Below, piece after piece: positions 15,973 through 27,383 of a stretch of 35,035 bases of DNA. Origin of the DNA: JBBSMX01 sp038232935 (GTDB lineage Bacteria > Bacteroidota > Rhodothermia > Rhodothermales > JANQRZ01). The first letter of the stretch is position 1. Each line of letters starts with the position of its first letter. A program made the translations under genes and the position numbers. The stretch lies in the NCBI GenBank assembly GCA_038232935.1, contig JBBSMX010000029.1:1-35035 (forward strand). Direction: 5' to 3'. The notes beneath the pieces are model-generated. The model was not told the DNA's origin. It worked only from the letters and a program-made list of their open reading frames with translations, and ran no database searches.

Positions 15973-16803
15973 TCAGCGCACGCCGAGGTGGTCGAAGATT
16001 CGCTCGGCAGTGGGTTTGCGAGCGCCGCGCATGTCGAAGTCGGGATCGTCGCTTTCAACCTGGAGGGCGAAGAAGAACACGTCATCGCCGCGTTCGAGCC
16101 AGCCGACCCACCACCCGAGGTTCTCGTTCTCAGTCAGTGCCCATCCGGTCTTGCCGCGCAGCACGACCCCGCCCGTCGTATCGGCGATCATGATGCGCTT
16201 GACCGTGGCCATGGCGCGTGCGGAGAAGCCGAGGTCGCCCGCGCGGAGACGCCGGAGGAAGGCGACCTGTTCGTCGGGCGAGATGCGCAGCGAGCCGTCG
16301 AGCCAGAACTGGTCCACGGCGTTCCCGATGGTGGCGTTGCCGTAGCCCTCGCGCGTCAGCGCGGCCTGAAGCGTGTCGCGCCCGGCACGCCGCGCCATCT
16401 CCTGATACACCCACACCGTCGAGCGCTGGAACGCCGTCTCCAGATCCTGACTCTCGTTCCACTGCGGAAACTGCCGCTCCACGCCGTCCCACTCGACGAC
16501 TTCGTGCTCGTCCGCCACCGCGCCCGCGTCGAGGGCGACGAGCGAGTTGAAAATCTTGAACGTCGAAGCCGGCGTCCGGCGCTCGGCCGCTCGCTCCGGG
16601 TTGTAGCGTGTTGTGACGCCGCTCTGCGCGTCGTAAAGCACGAACGTGCCGACCGTGCTGTCGGGAAAGAACGCGGCGAGGTCGGCCGTCGAATCTGCTG
16701 GGGCGTCGTCGGCGATAGTCGTGGCGGGGACAGCCGGAGCGTCGGGCTGCATGTCGGCACAGCCAGCGAGCAGCAACAAGACGAGCGGGAGGTGACGAGG
16801 CAT
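15973..16803 (-). CDS. bla: Class D (OXA-type) beta-lactamase, lipoprotein
   Basis: A 276-residue serine beta-lactamase that hydrolyses beta-lactams through an acyl-enzyme. All class D signatures are present: STFK (Ser80 nucleophile, Lys83 expected to be carbamylated), SxV (Ser128-Thr-Val130), YGN (154-156), the tryptophan that shields the carbamate (FWLDG, Trp167) and KTG (218-220). The N terminus has a lipobox (LLAGC, Cys15), so the enzyme is probably anchored in a membrane facing the periplasm. ATG 16803 is chosen because it puts the lipobox at the right distance; the frame is open further upstream but overlaps the DUF1963 gene. It starts 14 bases after the DUF1963 stop, apparently in the alaS transcription unit. 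No mobile element flanks it and its base composition matches its surroundings, so it looks like a resident gene. A sensor-type relative (BlaR/MecR C-terminal domain) is unlikely as it has no sensor partner domain. Confidence 0.92.
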   Translation of the reverse strand: MPRHLPLVLLLLAGCADMQPDAPAVPATTIADDAPADSTADLAAFFPDSTVGTFVLYDAQSGVTTRYNPERAAERRTPASTFKIFNSLVALDAGAVADEHEVVEWDGVERQFPQWNESQDLETAFQRSTVWVYQEMARRAGRDTLQAALTREGYGNATIGNAVDQFWLDGSLRISPDEQVAFLRRLRAGDLGFSARAMATVKRIMIADTTGGVVLRGKTGWALTENENLGWWVGWLERGDDVFFFALQVESDDPDFDMRGARKPTAERIFDHLGVR

Positions 16804-16817
16804 GGTTCGGGTTCGAT

Positions 16818-17494
16818 TTATCCGCATTGCCAGAGGAAGGCCCCGCGCCGTCCGTCTTCGGAAAGGAACGCGTAGCCGACGCCCGCGTCGCCGAAGTTGA
16901 CGGAGAACGGGAGGTCGTTGGTATCGAGCTGGAGGAGGAGCCGCCACGGGCCGCCGGGCGGCACTTCGATGTCCTGTACCCAGAACGGTTCGCCACCGAT
17001 CTTGCTACCGGCAAGGGCCCGTTCGTGCGCCTCCCACTGTGCGCCGTCCCACATGCGCATCTCCTCGGGCGAAACCGGGTCGGGGTCCTCGCTCGGCTCC
17101 AGCGCGACGGCGTACTCCCGCTCCAGATGGTCGTCGCCGAAGTCGTCGAGCCCGAAGAGCGTCGGGCCGTGCGTCAGTGCGGCGGTCTCGACCGGCGGCG
17201 GATCGCCCGGCTGGACGGCGACGGCGTTCTCGCCCGTGTCCGGTGCCCACGTCGCGGCGCCGAAATTGTCGGGCTCGTCGGTCATGAAGAGGTACGCCAC
17301 GCGCTCGCCGTCGCCGCCGAAGAGGTCCGGGTCGAGGGCGATCTGACCGATGAACCGCATGGGTTGGCCGCTGGACCGGGAGAGCGGCCACGCAGGCTCC
17401 TCGACCCACGCAGGCTGCCCGCCGAACTTGGTGACGGGCGCGGTGATCGGCACTTCGACTTCGTCGAAGGAGGTGATCGTGAGTCGGCGTTTCA

Positions 17495-17495
<1 letters not shown>
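16818..17495 (-). CDS. DUF1963 (YwqG-like) protein
   Basis: A 225-residue cytosolic protein of the DUF1963/YwqG family, whose function is unknown. It has the internally repeated pattern typical of the family: TKFGGQPAWVEEPAWPLS near residue 22 with MRFIGQIALD, and a second half with KIGGEPFWVQD (about 165), WRLLLQLDTND and the ending VGYAFLSEDGRRGAFLWQCG. Its ATG overlaps the alaS stop by one base (TGATG), so it is translationally coupled to alaS, and it precedes the beta-lactamase by 14 bases. Nothing in the sequence links it functionally to either gene. Confidence 0.85.
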
Positions 17496-20377
<2,882 letters not shown>

Positions 20378-20406
20378 GGGGCAAACGGCGGATGGAAAGG
20401 GGAGCG

Positions 20407-20414
20407 CAAAGGTA
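20407..20414 (-). promoter_or_regulatory. Exact Bacteroidota -7 promoter element upstream of alaS
   Basis: Read on the minus strand, 20414 to 20407 is TACCTTTG, a perfect TAnnTTTG. Transcription would begin near 20400, giving a leader of roughly 20-25 bases for alaS. No TTTG box is seen at the usual distance upstream. Confidence 0.5.
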
Positions 20415-20521
20415 CGCCGCCGCCGCGCCGGGTTCCCACCTCGCCGCGTTCACTGGGGCTCAGCGTGGGTCTACACCGCTGCTTTCCCTCCTTCCTTTCC
20501 CAGTCATCCCCGCGCCGCCTT

Positions 20522-21940
<1,419 letters not shown>

Positions 21941-21945
21941 GAGGC

Positions 21946-21957
21946 GGGGGGGGGGGG
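21946..21957. repeat. 12-base G homopolymer upstream of the DUF2254 gene
   Basis: An uninterrupted G12 tract (C12 in the DUF2254 mRNA sense), five bases upstream of the GTG start and followed by further G-rich runs to 21967. Homopolymers of this length are prone to slippage, and this one occupies the place of the ribosome-binding site. A sequencing length error is also possible. Confidence 0.8.
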
Positions 21958-22139
21958 AGGGGGGAGGGCGCCCGGTCGGGTTTGACTCTGGAGCGGCGGA
22001 GGGCTGGTACGCCCCACAGGCCGGGTCACGTTCCGCCGAACCAACGGCATATACACTACGTTAGCGGGATAACCCCGTCGCGGCCCAGCCCGCAGGCTGA
22101 CCGCTCGGACGGACTCCTGCCCATCACACCCCGCCCCTC

Positions 22140-23852
22140 ATGAACGACTTTTTGTACTCCATCCAATCGTCCCTCGGGCCAACGCTCTGGAACATCATCG
22201 TCTTCGTCCTCATCCTGATCGTCGGCTACGTCGTGGCGAAGATCGTGGAATCGCTCTCCCGGAAGGGGCTGCGCCGCACGACGCTCGACAACCGGATCGC
22301 CTCGGCGCTCTCGGACCGCCCGGAGACAGAGATCCCCACCGAGCGCTACATCTCGAAGGGAGTGTTCTGGCTCGTGATGATTTTCGTGTTCATCGCCGCT
22401 TTCGACGCGCTCAACCTCGCGGCGGTGAGCGAGCCGCTGAGCCGGCTCGTCGGCGAGATCCTCGCGTTCCTACCGCGCCTGCTCGGCGCCGCCGTCCTCG
22501 CCCTCATCGCTTTCGTCGTGGCCTCGCTCCTGCGGATGCTCACGACGAAGGCCCTCCACGCGGCGAACGTGGACGAGCGCATCCGTAGCGCCGGCGACGA
22601 CAATGCTACGCCCGCCGTCCGCGCCGAGCGCGAGCCGGGCGCGGCCACGACGCCCGCCTCGACCACGCCATCAACGTCCGACTCGGTCACGGGCGGCACC
22701 TCGGTAGCGAAGACGCTGGGCGAGGCCGTCTACTACTTCGTCCTCCTCCTCTTCCTCCCGGCCATCCTCGGCGCGCTCGGGCTGGAGGGCATCCTCGCGC
22801 CCATCCGCGACCTCGTCAACGAGATCATCGGGTTCCTGCCGAACCTCCTGCTGGCCGCGATCATCATCGTGATCGGTGCGTTCGTGGCAAAAGTCCTCCG
22901 CAACATCGTTTCGAACCTCCTCGCCGCGGCCGGGCTGGACCGGCTGGGCGCGCGGTTCGGGCTCGACCGCGCCACGGGTGCACGGCGGCTCTCCGACCTC
23001 GTCGGGCTCATCGTCTACGTCCTCGTGCTCATCCCCGTCATCGTCGCCGCGCTCAACGCGCTCGACGTGGAGGCCGTGACGCGGCCGGCGAGCGCGATGC
23101 TCAACGTGTTCCTCGCGGCGATCCCGCGCGTGTTCGTGGCCGCGCTGATCCTCGTCGTGGCCTACGTTGTCGGACGCCTCCTCGCCTCGCTCGTGGCGAA
23201 CGTGCTCGAAGGGATCGGTTTCAACCGGCTCTTCGAGGCCATCGGGTTCTCTCGGGCACACGACGCGACGACCTCGGGCACCACCGCACCGCGAGCCGCC
23301 GCCGAGGAGAGCCGGCTCGACACGCGGACGCCGTCGGGCATCGTCGGCATCGTTGTGCTCGTGGGGATCATGCTCTTCGCGTCGGCCGAAGCGGCATCGG
23401 CCCTCGACCTCGAAGTGCTCGCCGTGCTCATCGCCGAGTTTACGGTCCTCGCCGGGCGCGTCCTCCTCGGGCTCGCCATCTTCGCCGTCGGCCTCTACCT
23501 CGCAAACCTCGCCTACTCCGCTGTGAGGTCGAGCGAGACGAGTCAGGCGACGGTCCTCGCCGTGGCCTCGCGCGTGGCGATCCTCGTGCTCGCCGGCGCG
23601 ATGGCGCTGAAGCAGATGGGCCTCGCCGACTCCATCATCAATCTTGCCTTCGGGCTCACGCTTGGCGCAATCGCCGTGGCCGCTGCTATCGCCTTCGGGA
23701 TCGGCGGGCGTGACATCGCCCGCGAGCAGCTTGAGAAGCTCCGCGACCGCGCCGAAGAGGGCGATCTCGACGCGCCGGAGGCTCTGAAGCCGGACCCGCG
23801 CGAGCCCGGCACCGCGACCTCGCAGCGGGACCCGCGTTCGAGCTCGATCTGA
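22140..23852 (+). CDS. Mechanosensitive-channel-like protein with repeated conserved TM helices (no MscS beta domain)
   Basis: A 570-residue membrane protein made of repeats of the 'conserved TM helix' found in small-conductance mechanosensitive channel relatives. The repeat (a helix ending in a G-Y/F-V-A-K/R-type motif, then an amphipathic stretch and a hydrophobic segment) is seen near residues 14-50, 105-145, 225-270, 320-365 and 437-470. Examples are FLPNLLLAAIIIVIGAFVAKVL and IPRVFVAALILVVAYVVGRLL. The C terminus (NLAFGLTLGAIAVAAAIAFG, then GGRDIAREQLEKL) is typical of the family. Two polar linkers (about 150-190 and 375-395) are alanine/threonine-rich. I see no MscS beta domain, so gating properties are uncertain. 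It is divergent from the DUF2254 gene with a 199-base spacer. Confidence 0.85.
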   Translation: MNDFLYSIQSSLGPTLWNIIVFVLILIVGYVVAKIVESLSRKGLRRTTLDNRIASALSDRPETEIPTERYISKGVFWLVMIFVFIAAFDALNLAAVSEPLSRLVGEILAFLPRLLGAAVLALIAFVVASLLRMLTTKALHAANVDERIRSAGDDNATPAVRAEREPGAATTPASTTPSTSDSVTGGTSVAKTLGEAVYYFVLLLFLPAILGALGLEGILAPIRDLVNEIIGFLPNLLLAAIIIVIGAFVAKVLRNIVSNLLAAAGLDRLGARFGLDRATGARRLSDLVGLIVYVLVLIPVIVAALNALDVEAVTRPASAMLNVFLAAIPRVFVAALILVVAYVVGRLLASLVANVLEGIGFNRLFEAIGFSRAHDATTSGTTAPRAAAEESRLDTRTPSGIVGIVVLVGIMLFASAEAASALDLEVLAVLIAEFTVLAGRVLLGLAIFAVGLYLANLAYSAVRSSETSQATVLAVASRVAILVLAGAMALKQMGLADSIINLAFGLTLGAIAVAAAIAFGIGGRDIAREQLEKLRDRAEEGDLDAPEALKPDPREPGTATSQRDPRSSSI

Positions 23853-23879
23853 TCGGCCACCCCGAAAGGAACGCAGGAA

Positions 23880-23921
23880 CGGGGCGGGGCGCTACAACGG
23901 CGTCCCGCCCCGCTTCGTTTG
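23880..23921 (+). terminator. GC-rich hairpin at the convergent gene junction
   Basis: CGGGGCGGG (23880-23888) pairs perfectly with CCCGCCCCG (23904-23912), with a 15-base loop, followed on the plus strand by CTTCGTTT. It could terminate the channel-like gene. It overlaps the 3' end of the glycosylase gene on the other strand, and the T-run is weak. Confidence 0.35.
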
Positions 23922-24554
23922 GCGCGCCCGCCGGACGTCGCGCGGGACGCCGGGCGAGACGAACGGGTTGTCCGGCACAAAGAACCGCCACATCCTCTCG
24001 ACGCCCCGCGTCAGCCCGATCCGTGCCGACGTGTCGATCACGGGCGGGGCCGCGCCGTCGTCGGCGAAGTAGAGCGGAGGCGCTGTGAGGTCCGTGCCGT
24101 GAAAGGCAGCGTCGTTGATGCCGAGGGCCTGCGTCAGCTTGCCCGGTCCGTTCGTAAGGTCACGGTCGCGCCGGATCGACGGCGGCCGGAGGGCGCGCAT
24201 CCGCTCGATCCCCTCGACGGGTTCGAGCGCGCGGATGAGCACGGCACCGGGCGTGCCCTCCGGCTCCGTCACCACGTTCAGCAGCCAGTTCGTGTAGTAG
24301 ATCCGGTAGACGTACGCCGTGCCCGGCTTCGCGAAGAGGTCGGCCGCGCGGCCCTCGGGAAGGACGATCCCCTCGCCGTCGAACGTCGCCTTCCAGCCGT
24401 GGAGCGCCGGGTCGTCCCGCGTGTACGCCTCGGCCTCGACGATCCGCCCGACGATCCGCTCGCGGTCGATCTCCCGCACGAGCAGCTTGCCGACGAGGTC
24501 ACGGGCGACCCAGAGCGTAGGCTGAGCGAAGTAGGCACGGTCGAGGATTTGCAT
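23892..24554 (-). CDS. DNA-3-methyladenine glycosylase (AAG/MPG family)
   Basis: A 220-residue base-excision repair enzyme that removes alkylated purines such as 3-methyladenine. The family (Pur_DNA_glyco fold) shows here as LARDLVGKLL-like ARDLVGKLLV (17-26), the catalytic-glutamate segment GRIVEAEAYTRDDPALH (36-52), YVYRIYYTNWLLNVVTEPEG (81-100) and LIRALEP (106-112), then NGPGKLTQALGI (135-146). The region after ALHG (about 53-75) differs from the common TPRNxxMF pattern, so it belongs to a divergent branch. ATG 24554 was chosen because it places the first conserved motif at the normal distance; an open extension to 24614 has no family similarity. It is convergent with the channel-like gene (39-base gap). 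Confidence 0.88.
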   Translation of the reverse strand: MQILDRAYFAQPTLWVARDLVGKLLVREIDRERIVGRIVEAEAYTRDDPALHGWKATFDGEGIVLPEGRAADLFAKPGTAYVYRIYYTNWLLNVVTEPEGTPGAVLIRALEPVEGIERMRALRPPSIRRDRDLTNGPGKLTQALGINDAAFHGTDLTAPPLYFADDGAAPPVIDTSARIGLTRGVERMWRFFVPDNPFVSPGVPRDVRRARQTKRGGTPL

Positions 24555-24619
24555 GATCTGGCGGGAGAGGGGACGGAGAGAAAGGGCGGGGCTTGGCTTT
24601 GTTTCCCGCATCAAAAGGG

Positions 24620-24627
24620 TAACTTTT
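24620..24627 (+). promoter_or_regulatory. Candidate -7 promoter element for the DUF4097 gene
   Basis: TAACTTTT (24620-24627) matches TAnnTTTG at seven of eight positions inside a short AT-rich island between divergent genes. It would give a leader of about 90 bases before ATG 24724. Confidence 0.35.
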
Positions 24628-24723
24628 TAGCATGCCGTCCCGTAGCGCCGTGGTGAGGCGGTGCCGGCCATTCCGCGCCGGTCGCGCTCGGCCCTCCTAC
24701 CTGCTCGCCCAACCCACACCGCC

Positions 24724-25752
24724 ATGGCTTCCTTCACTACGTTCCTCCTCCGGACCGGCTCGCTCTTCGCCTTCGTCATCCTCCTCTACCCCACGTGTTA
24801 CGGGCAGAGTGGCGACAGCGTGTTCGACCAGACCTACGCTTTCGATCCCGGCGACGACCTCTCCGTCTCCACCAGCAGCAGCGACATCATCCTCCGCCCC
24901 GGCGCTGGGAATGAGGCCCGCGTCGAGGTCTTCGGGAAAGGCCGCAACCTGGAGGAGGCCTTTCAGCGGCTGAACTTCCGCGTCGAACGCGAAGGCGGCG
25001 GGCTCGTCGTTAAGACCGAGCGGGACGGCGGGTGGTTTCGCGGGCATAATGGCACCTCCTTCGACATCGTGATCACCGCGCCGGCTTCCCTCAACCTCTC
25101 CGTCGCCACGTCGTCCGGCGACGTCCAGATTCAGCAGCTCGAAGGCGACCTCTCGATTGCCACCTCGTCGGGCGACATCATGATCGGTTCGGCGCGCGGC
25201 CCGATCTCGATGGCGACCTCTTCGGGCGACGTTGAGGCGGACCGGCTCGAAGGCGTCGTAGAGTTCTCCACCTCGTCGGGCGATTTCGAAGTCGATGCGA
25301 TTCGCGGGGCGCAGGTCTCGTTCGCCTCCTCGTCAGGCGATTTTCAGGCGGGGCAGGTCGATGTGGATCGCTTCGAGGCGAGTTCATCGTCGGGTGACAT
25401 CGCGGTGCGCTCACTCGTCGGCGACGCCGAGGTGAGCACGTCGTCGGGTGACATCGAGTTGCGCGAGTTCGAAGGGGCGCTTTCCGCCTCGACGTCGTCG
25501 GGTGACGTGCACGCCGGCCTCGTCAAGCCGGGAGCCGTCGATGTCAGCACGGGCAGCGGCGAGGTCCGTCTCAGCGCGCCGGCCGCGCTCGCCGCGAATC
25601 TCGACTTTCGGGGCGGCTCGATCCGCATCGGCCGGGACTTTGCCTTCGTCGGGGACGTCGAGCGGCGCAGTGTCGAAGGGCAGGTAGGCGGCGGCGGGCC
25701 GCTGATGAAGGTCCGCACCGGCAGCGGCAGCGTGTCGCTCTCGGTCCGCTAG
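24724..25752 (+). CDS. DUF4097-family exported beta-strand repeat protein
   Basis: A 342-residue exported protein. The N terminus is a signal sequence (TFLLRTGSLFAFVILLY, likely cut after TCYGQ near residue 28). The single cysteine just before the predicted cut does not form a good lipobox. From about residue 45 the chain is a ladder of short beta-strands marked by the motif (T/S)SSGD(V/I/F). Eight exact SSGD copies recur at a period of 18-19 residues, with degenerate copies at both ends (SSSDI at the start, TGSGEV and TGSGSV at the end). This is the putative adhesin/beta-helix layout of DUF4097. The function of such proteins is not settled; envelope or surface placement is inferred. ATG 24724 is preferred over an upstream in-frame start because it gives a clean signal peptide. 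Confidence 0.88.
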   Translation: MASFTTFLLRTGSLFAFVILLYPTCYGQSGDSVFDQTYAFDPGDDLSVSTSSSDIILRPGAGNEARVEVFGKGRNLEEAFQRLNFRVEREGGGLVVKTERDGGWFRGHNGTSFDIVITAPASLNLSVATSSGDVQIQQLEGDLSIATSSGDIMIGSARGPISMATSSGDVEADRLEGVVEFSTSSGDFEVDAIRGAQVSFASSSGDFQAGQVDVDRFEASSSSGDIAVRSLVGDAEVSTSSGDIELREFEGALSASTSSGDVHAGLVKPGAVDVSTGSGEVRLSAPAALAANLDFRGGSIRIGRDFAFVGDVERRSVEGQVGGGGPLMKVRTGSGSVSLSVR

Positions 25753-25861
25753 CCCCGTTGAGATACCCCTTCGTTTAATCTTCTAAAAGGGCTCTGCGTT
25801 GAAGAGAGAGCGATGGAAGCGCTACCAGTCTAACGGGTTGCTGTGCGCTCTCGCTCCGGCA

Positions 25862-25891
25862 TTGACAGACGCTTCCCGGCTGCTGTATCGT
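25862..25891 (+). promoter_or_regulatory. argG: Candidate sigma70-like promoter for the arginine leader/operon
   Basis: A perfect TTGACA (25862-25867), an 18-base spacer, and TATCGT (25886-25891; four of six against TATAAT). Transcription would start near 25898, at or very close to the first ATG of the arginine-rich leader frame, so the leader peptide may be read from a leaderless start. The box style differs from the TAnnTTTG sites elsewhere in the window, which lowers certainty. Confidence 0.4.
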
Positions 25892-25897
25892 AATCCC

Positions 25898-25999
25898 ATG
25901 ATGTGCTCCGTCTTCCATAGCCGCCCCGTCTCCCGACGCGCCCGACGACTGGCCCTGCCCCGTCGCCCTGCTGGCTATGGCGTAGATGTTGGAGACTGA
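25898..25999 (+). CDS. Putative arginine-rich leader peptide of the arg operon
   Basis: In the 318-base gap before argG an ATG ATG start opens a 33-codon frame ending at TGA 25997-25999. Its centre (HSRPVSRRARRLALPRR) holds seven arginine codons within 17, three of them CGA, a codon that seems uncommon in the genes around it. The frame lies between a TTGACA promoter and an intrinsic terminator that ends 10 bases before argG, the layout of a ribosome-dependent attenuator. Bases 25973-25983 can pair with the 5' arm of the terminator (26025-26035: three plus six base pairs with an internal loop), giving a candidate antiterminator. Caution: chance frames in this GC-rich DNA are often arginine-rich, so the peptide is an inference supported by position, not by homology. 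The rest of the gap (25753-25861) shows nothing I can name. Confidence 0.45.
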   Translation: MMCSVFHSRPVSRRARRLALPRRPAGYGVDVGD

Positions 26000-26023
26000 C
26001 CCACCCCGTCCCCGACTCTTTCG

Positions 26024-26061
26024 AGCGCCGATGCCCCCAGGTGTCGGCGCTTTCTTTTTAT
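26024..26061 (+). terminator. argG: Intrinsic terminator (candidate attenuator) directly upstream of argG
   Basis: AGCGCCGA (26024-26031) and TCGGCGCT (26044-26051) form a perfect 8-bp stem with a 12-base loop, followed by TTCTTTTTAT. It ends 10 bases before the argG ATG, so any transcript from upstream must pass it to enter the operon. No gene other than the leader frame ends just before it. That makes attenuation of argG more likely than simple termination of the DUF4097 transcript, 270 bases away. Confidence 0.75.
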
Positions 26062-26070
26062 CCCCCTATC

Positions 26071-27357
26071 ATGTCCGCCCCCACCATCCACCCGACTGCG
26101 CCACCCGGCCCGATCGTGCTCGCCTTCAGTGGCGGGCTCGACACGTCGTTCTGCGTGCCCTACCTCCGGGAGACGACGGGCGCGCCCGTCCACACCGTTA
26201 CCGTCGATACCGGCGGTTTCACGTCCGAAGAGCTAGCGGCTGTCGAAGCGCGCGCCCTCGCGCTCGGGGCCGAGACGCACACGACGGTCGACGCCCGGGC
26301 CGAACTGTTCGACCGCGTCCTCGGCTACCTCGTCAAAGGCAACGTGCTGCGCGGCGGGGTGTATCCGCTGTGCGTCGGCGCGGAGCGCGTCGTGCAGGCG
26401 GCGGCGCTCGTCCGCGAAGCGGCCCGGCTCGGCGCGGCGGCTATCGCGCACGGTTCCACCGGGGCCGGGAACGATCAGGTCCGGTTCGATACGGCGCTCC
26501 GCATCCTCACGACCACCGAACTTGATGCGCCCGTCGAGATCCTCGCGCCGATCCGGAGCCTCGGGCTCAGCCGGGCGGATTCGACGGCGTACCTCCGCGA
26601 GCGCGGCGTCGAGGTGCCCGCGAAGACGACGGCGTACTCGGTCAACAAGGGGCTGTGGGGGACGACCATCGGGGGCGGCGCGACGCACACGCCCGACGGC
26701 CTCGTGCCCGACGACGCGTGGCCGGACACTGCCCACCCGGCCGACGCGCCGGACGTGCCGCTACGGATCGCCATCGGGTTCGAGCAAGGCGTGCCCGTCA
26801 CACTCGACGGCGAAGCGATGGAGGCCGTAGCGCTCATCGAGCGGCTCGGCGCGCTCGGCGCGGTGCACGGCGTCGGACGGGGGGTGCACGTCGGAGACAC
26901 GATCCTCGGGATCAAAGGCCGCGTCGCGTTCGAGGCCCCGGCCGCGCTCACGCTCATCGCAGCGCACCGCGAGCTCGAAAAGCTCGTGCTCACGCGCTGG
27001 CAGCAGCACCACAAAGCCCACCTCGCCGACGTGTACGGCATGCTCGTCCACGAGGGTCAGTTCTTCGACCCCGCCCTCCGCGACATCGAAGCGTTCCTCG
27101 ATTCGAGCCAGCAGCGCGTGACCGGCACCGTCACGGTCGAGCTGTTCAAAGGGGCGATCCGCGTGCTCGGTGCGGCCAGCCCGTTCTCGCTCTTCGACGC
27201 GGGCGTGGCCCGCTACGGCGAGGGCAATACGCTCTGGGACGGTCGCGACGCCGAGGGCTTCACGCGGCTCTACGGCGTGCAGGCCTACCTCGCCGCCCAG
27301 GTAGCGCCGCCCACCCGAGAAACGCTCGCCCCCGCCCATCTCCTCGCGTATTCCTAG
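26071..27357 (+). CDS. argG: Argininosuccinate synthase
   Basis: A 428-residue enzyme that condenses citrulline with aspartate using ATP, the penultimate arginine step. The N-terminal PP-loop ATP site is SGGLDTS (20-26). HGSTGAGNDQVRFD (about 130-143) and the NKGLWGTTIGGG segment are characteristic substrate-binding blocks, of the variant found in Bacteroidota. The second domain ends with a C-terminal helix used for tetramer contacts. The ATG at 26071 is preferred to an upstream in-frame GTG at 26041, which lies within the terminator stem. It is the first gene of the operon and is followed after 26 bases by the DUF1611 gene. Control is probably by the leader attenuator just upstream. Confidence 0.96.
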   Translation: MSAPTIHPTAPPGPIVLAFSGGLDTSFCVPYLRETTGAPVHTVTVDTGGFTSEELAAVEARALALGAETHTTVDARAELFDRVLGYLVKGNVLRGGVYPLCVGAERVVQAAALVREAARLGAAAIAHGSTGAGNDQVRFDTALRILTTTELDAPVEILAPIRSLGLSRADSTAYLRERGVEVPAKTTAYSVNKGLWGTTIGGGATHTPDGLVPDDAWPDTAHPADAPDVPLRIAIGFEQGVPVTLDGEAMEAVALIERLGALGAVHGVGRGVHVGDTILGIKGRVAFEAPAALTLIAAHRELEKLVLTRWQQHHKAHLADVYGMLVHEGQFFDPALRDIEAFLDSSQQRVTGTVTVELFKGAIRVLGAASPFSLFDAGVARYGEGNTLWDGRDAEGFTRLYGVQAYLAAQVAPPTRETLAPAHLLAYS

Positions 27358-27383
27358 CGCCCGCTCGCCCTTTCCTCACCTCC

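Noticed and set aside
25767..25791. CCCTT/AAGGG hairpin after the DUF4097 gene as a terminator
   Set aside because: It is only five base pairs, with a long AT-rich loop and no T-run following.
25799..25999. A 66-codon version of the arginine leader frame starting at a TTG
   Set aside because: The extension lies upstream of the best promoter and adds no family signal; the ATG ATG at 25898 fits the promoter and terminator geometry better.
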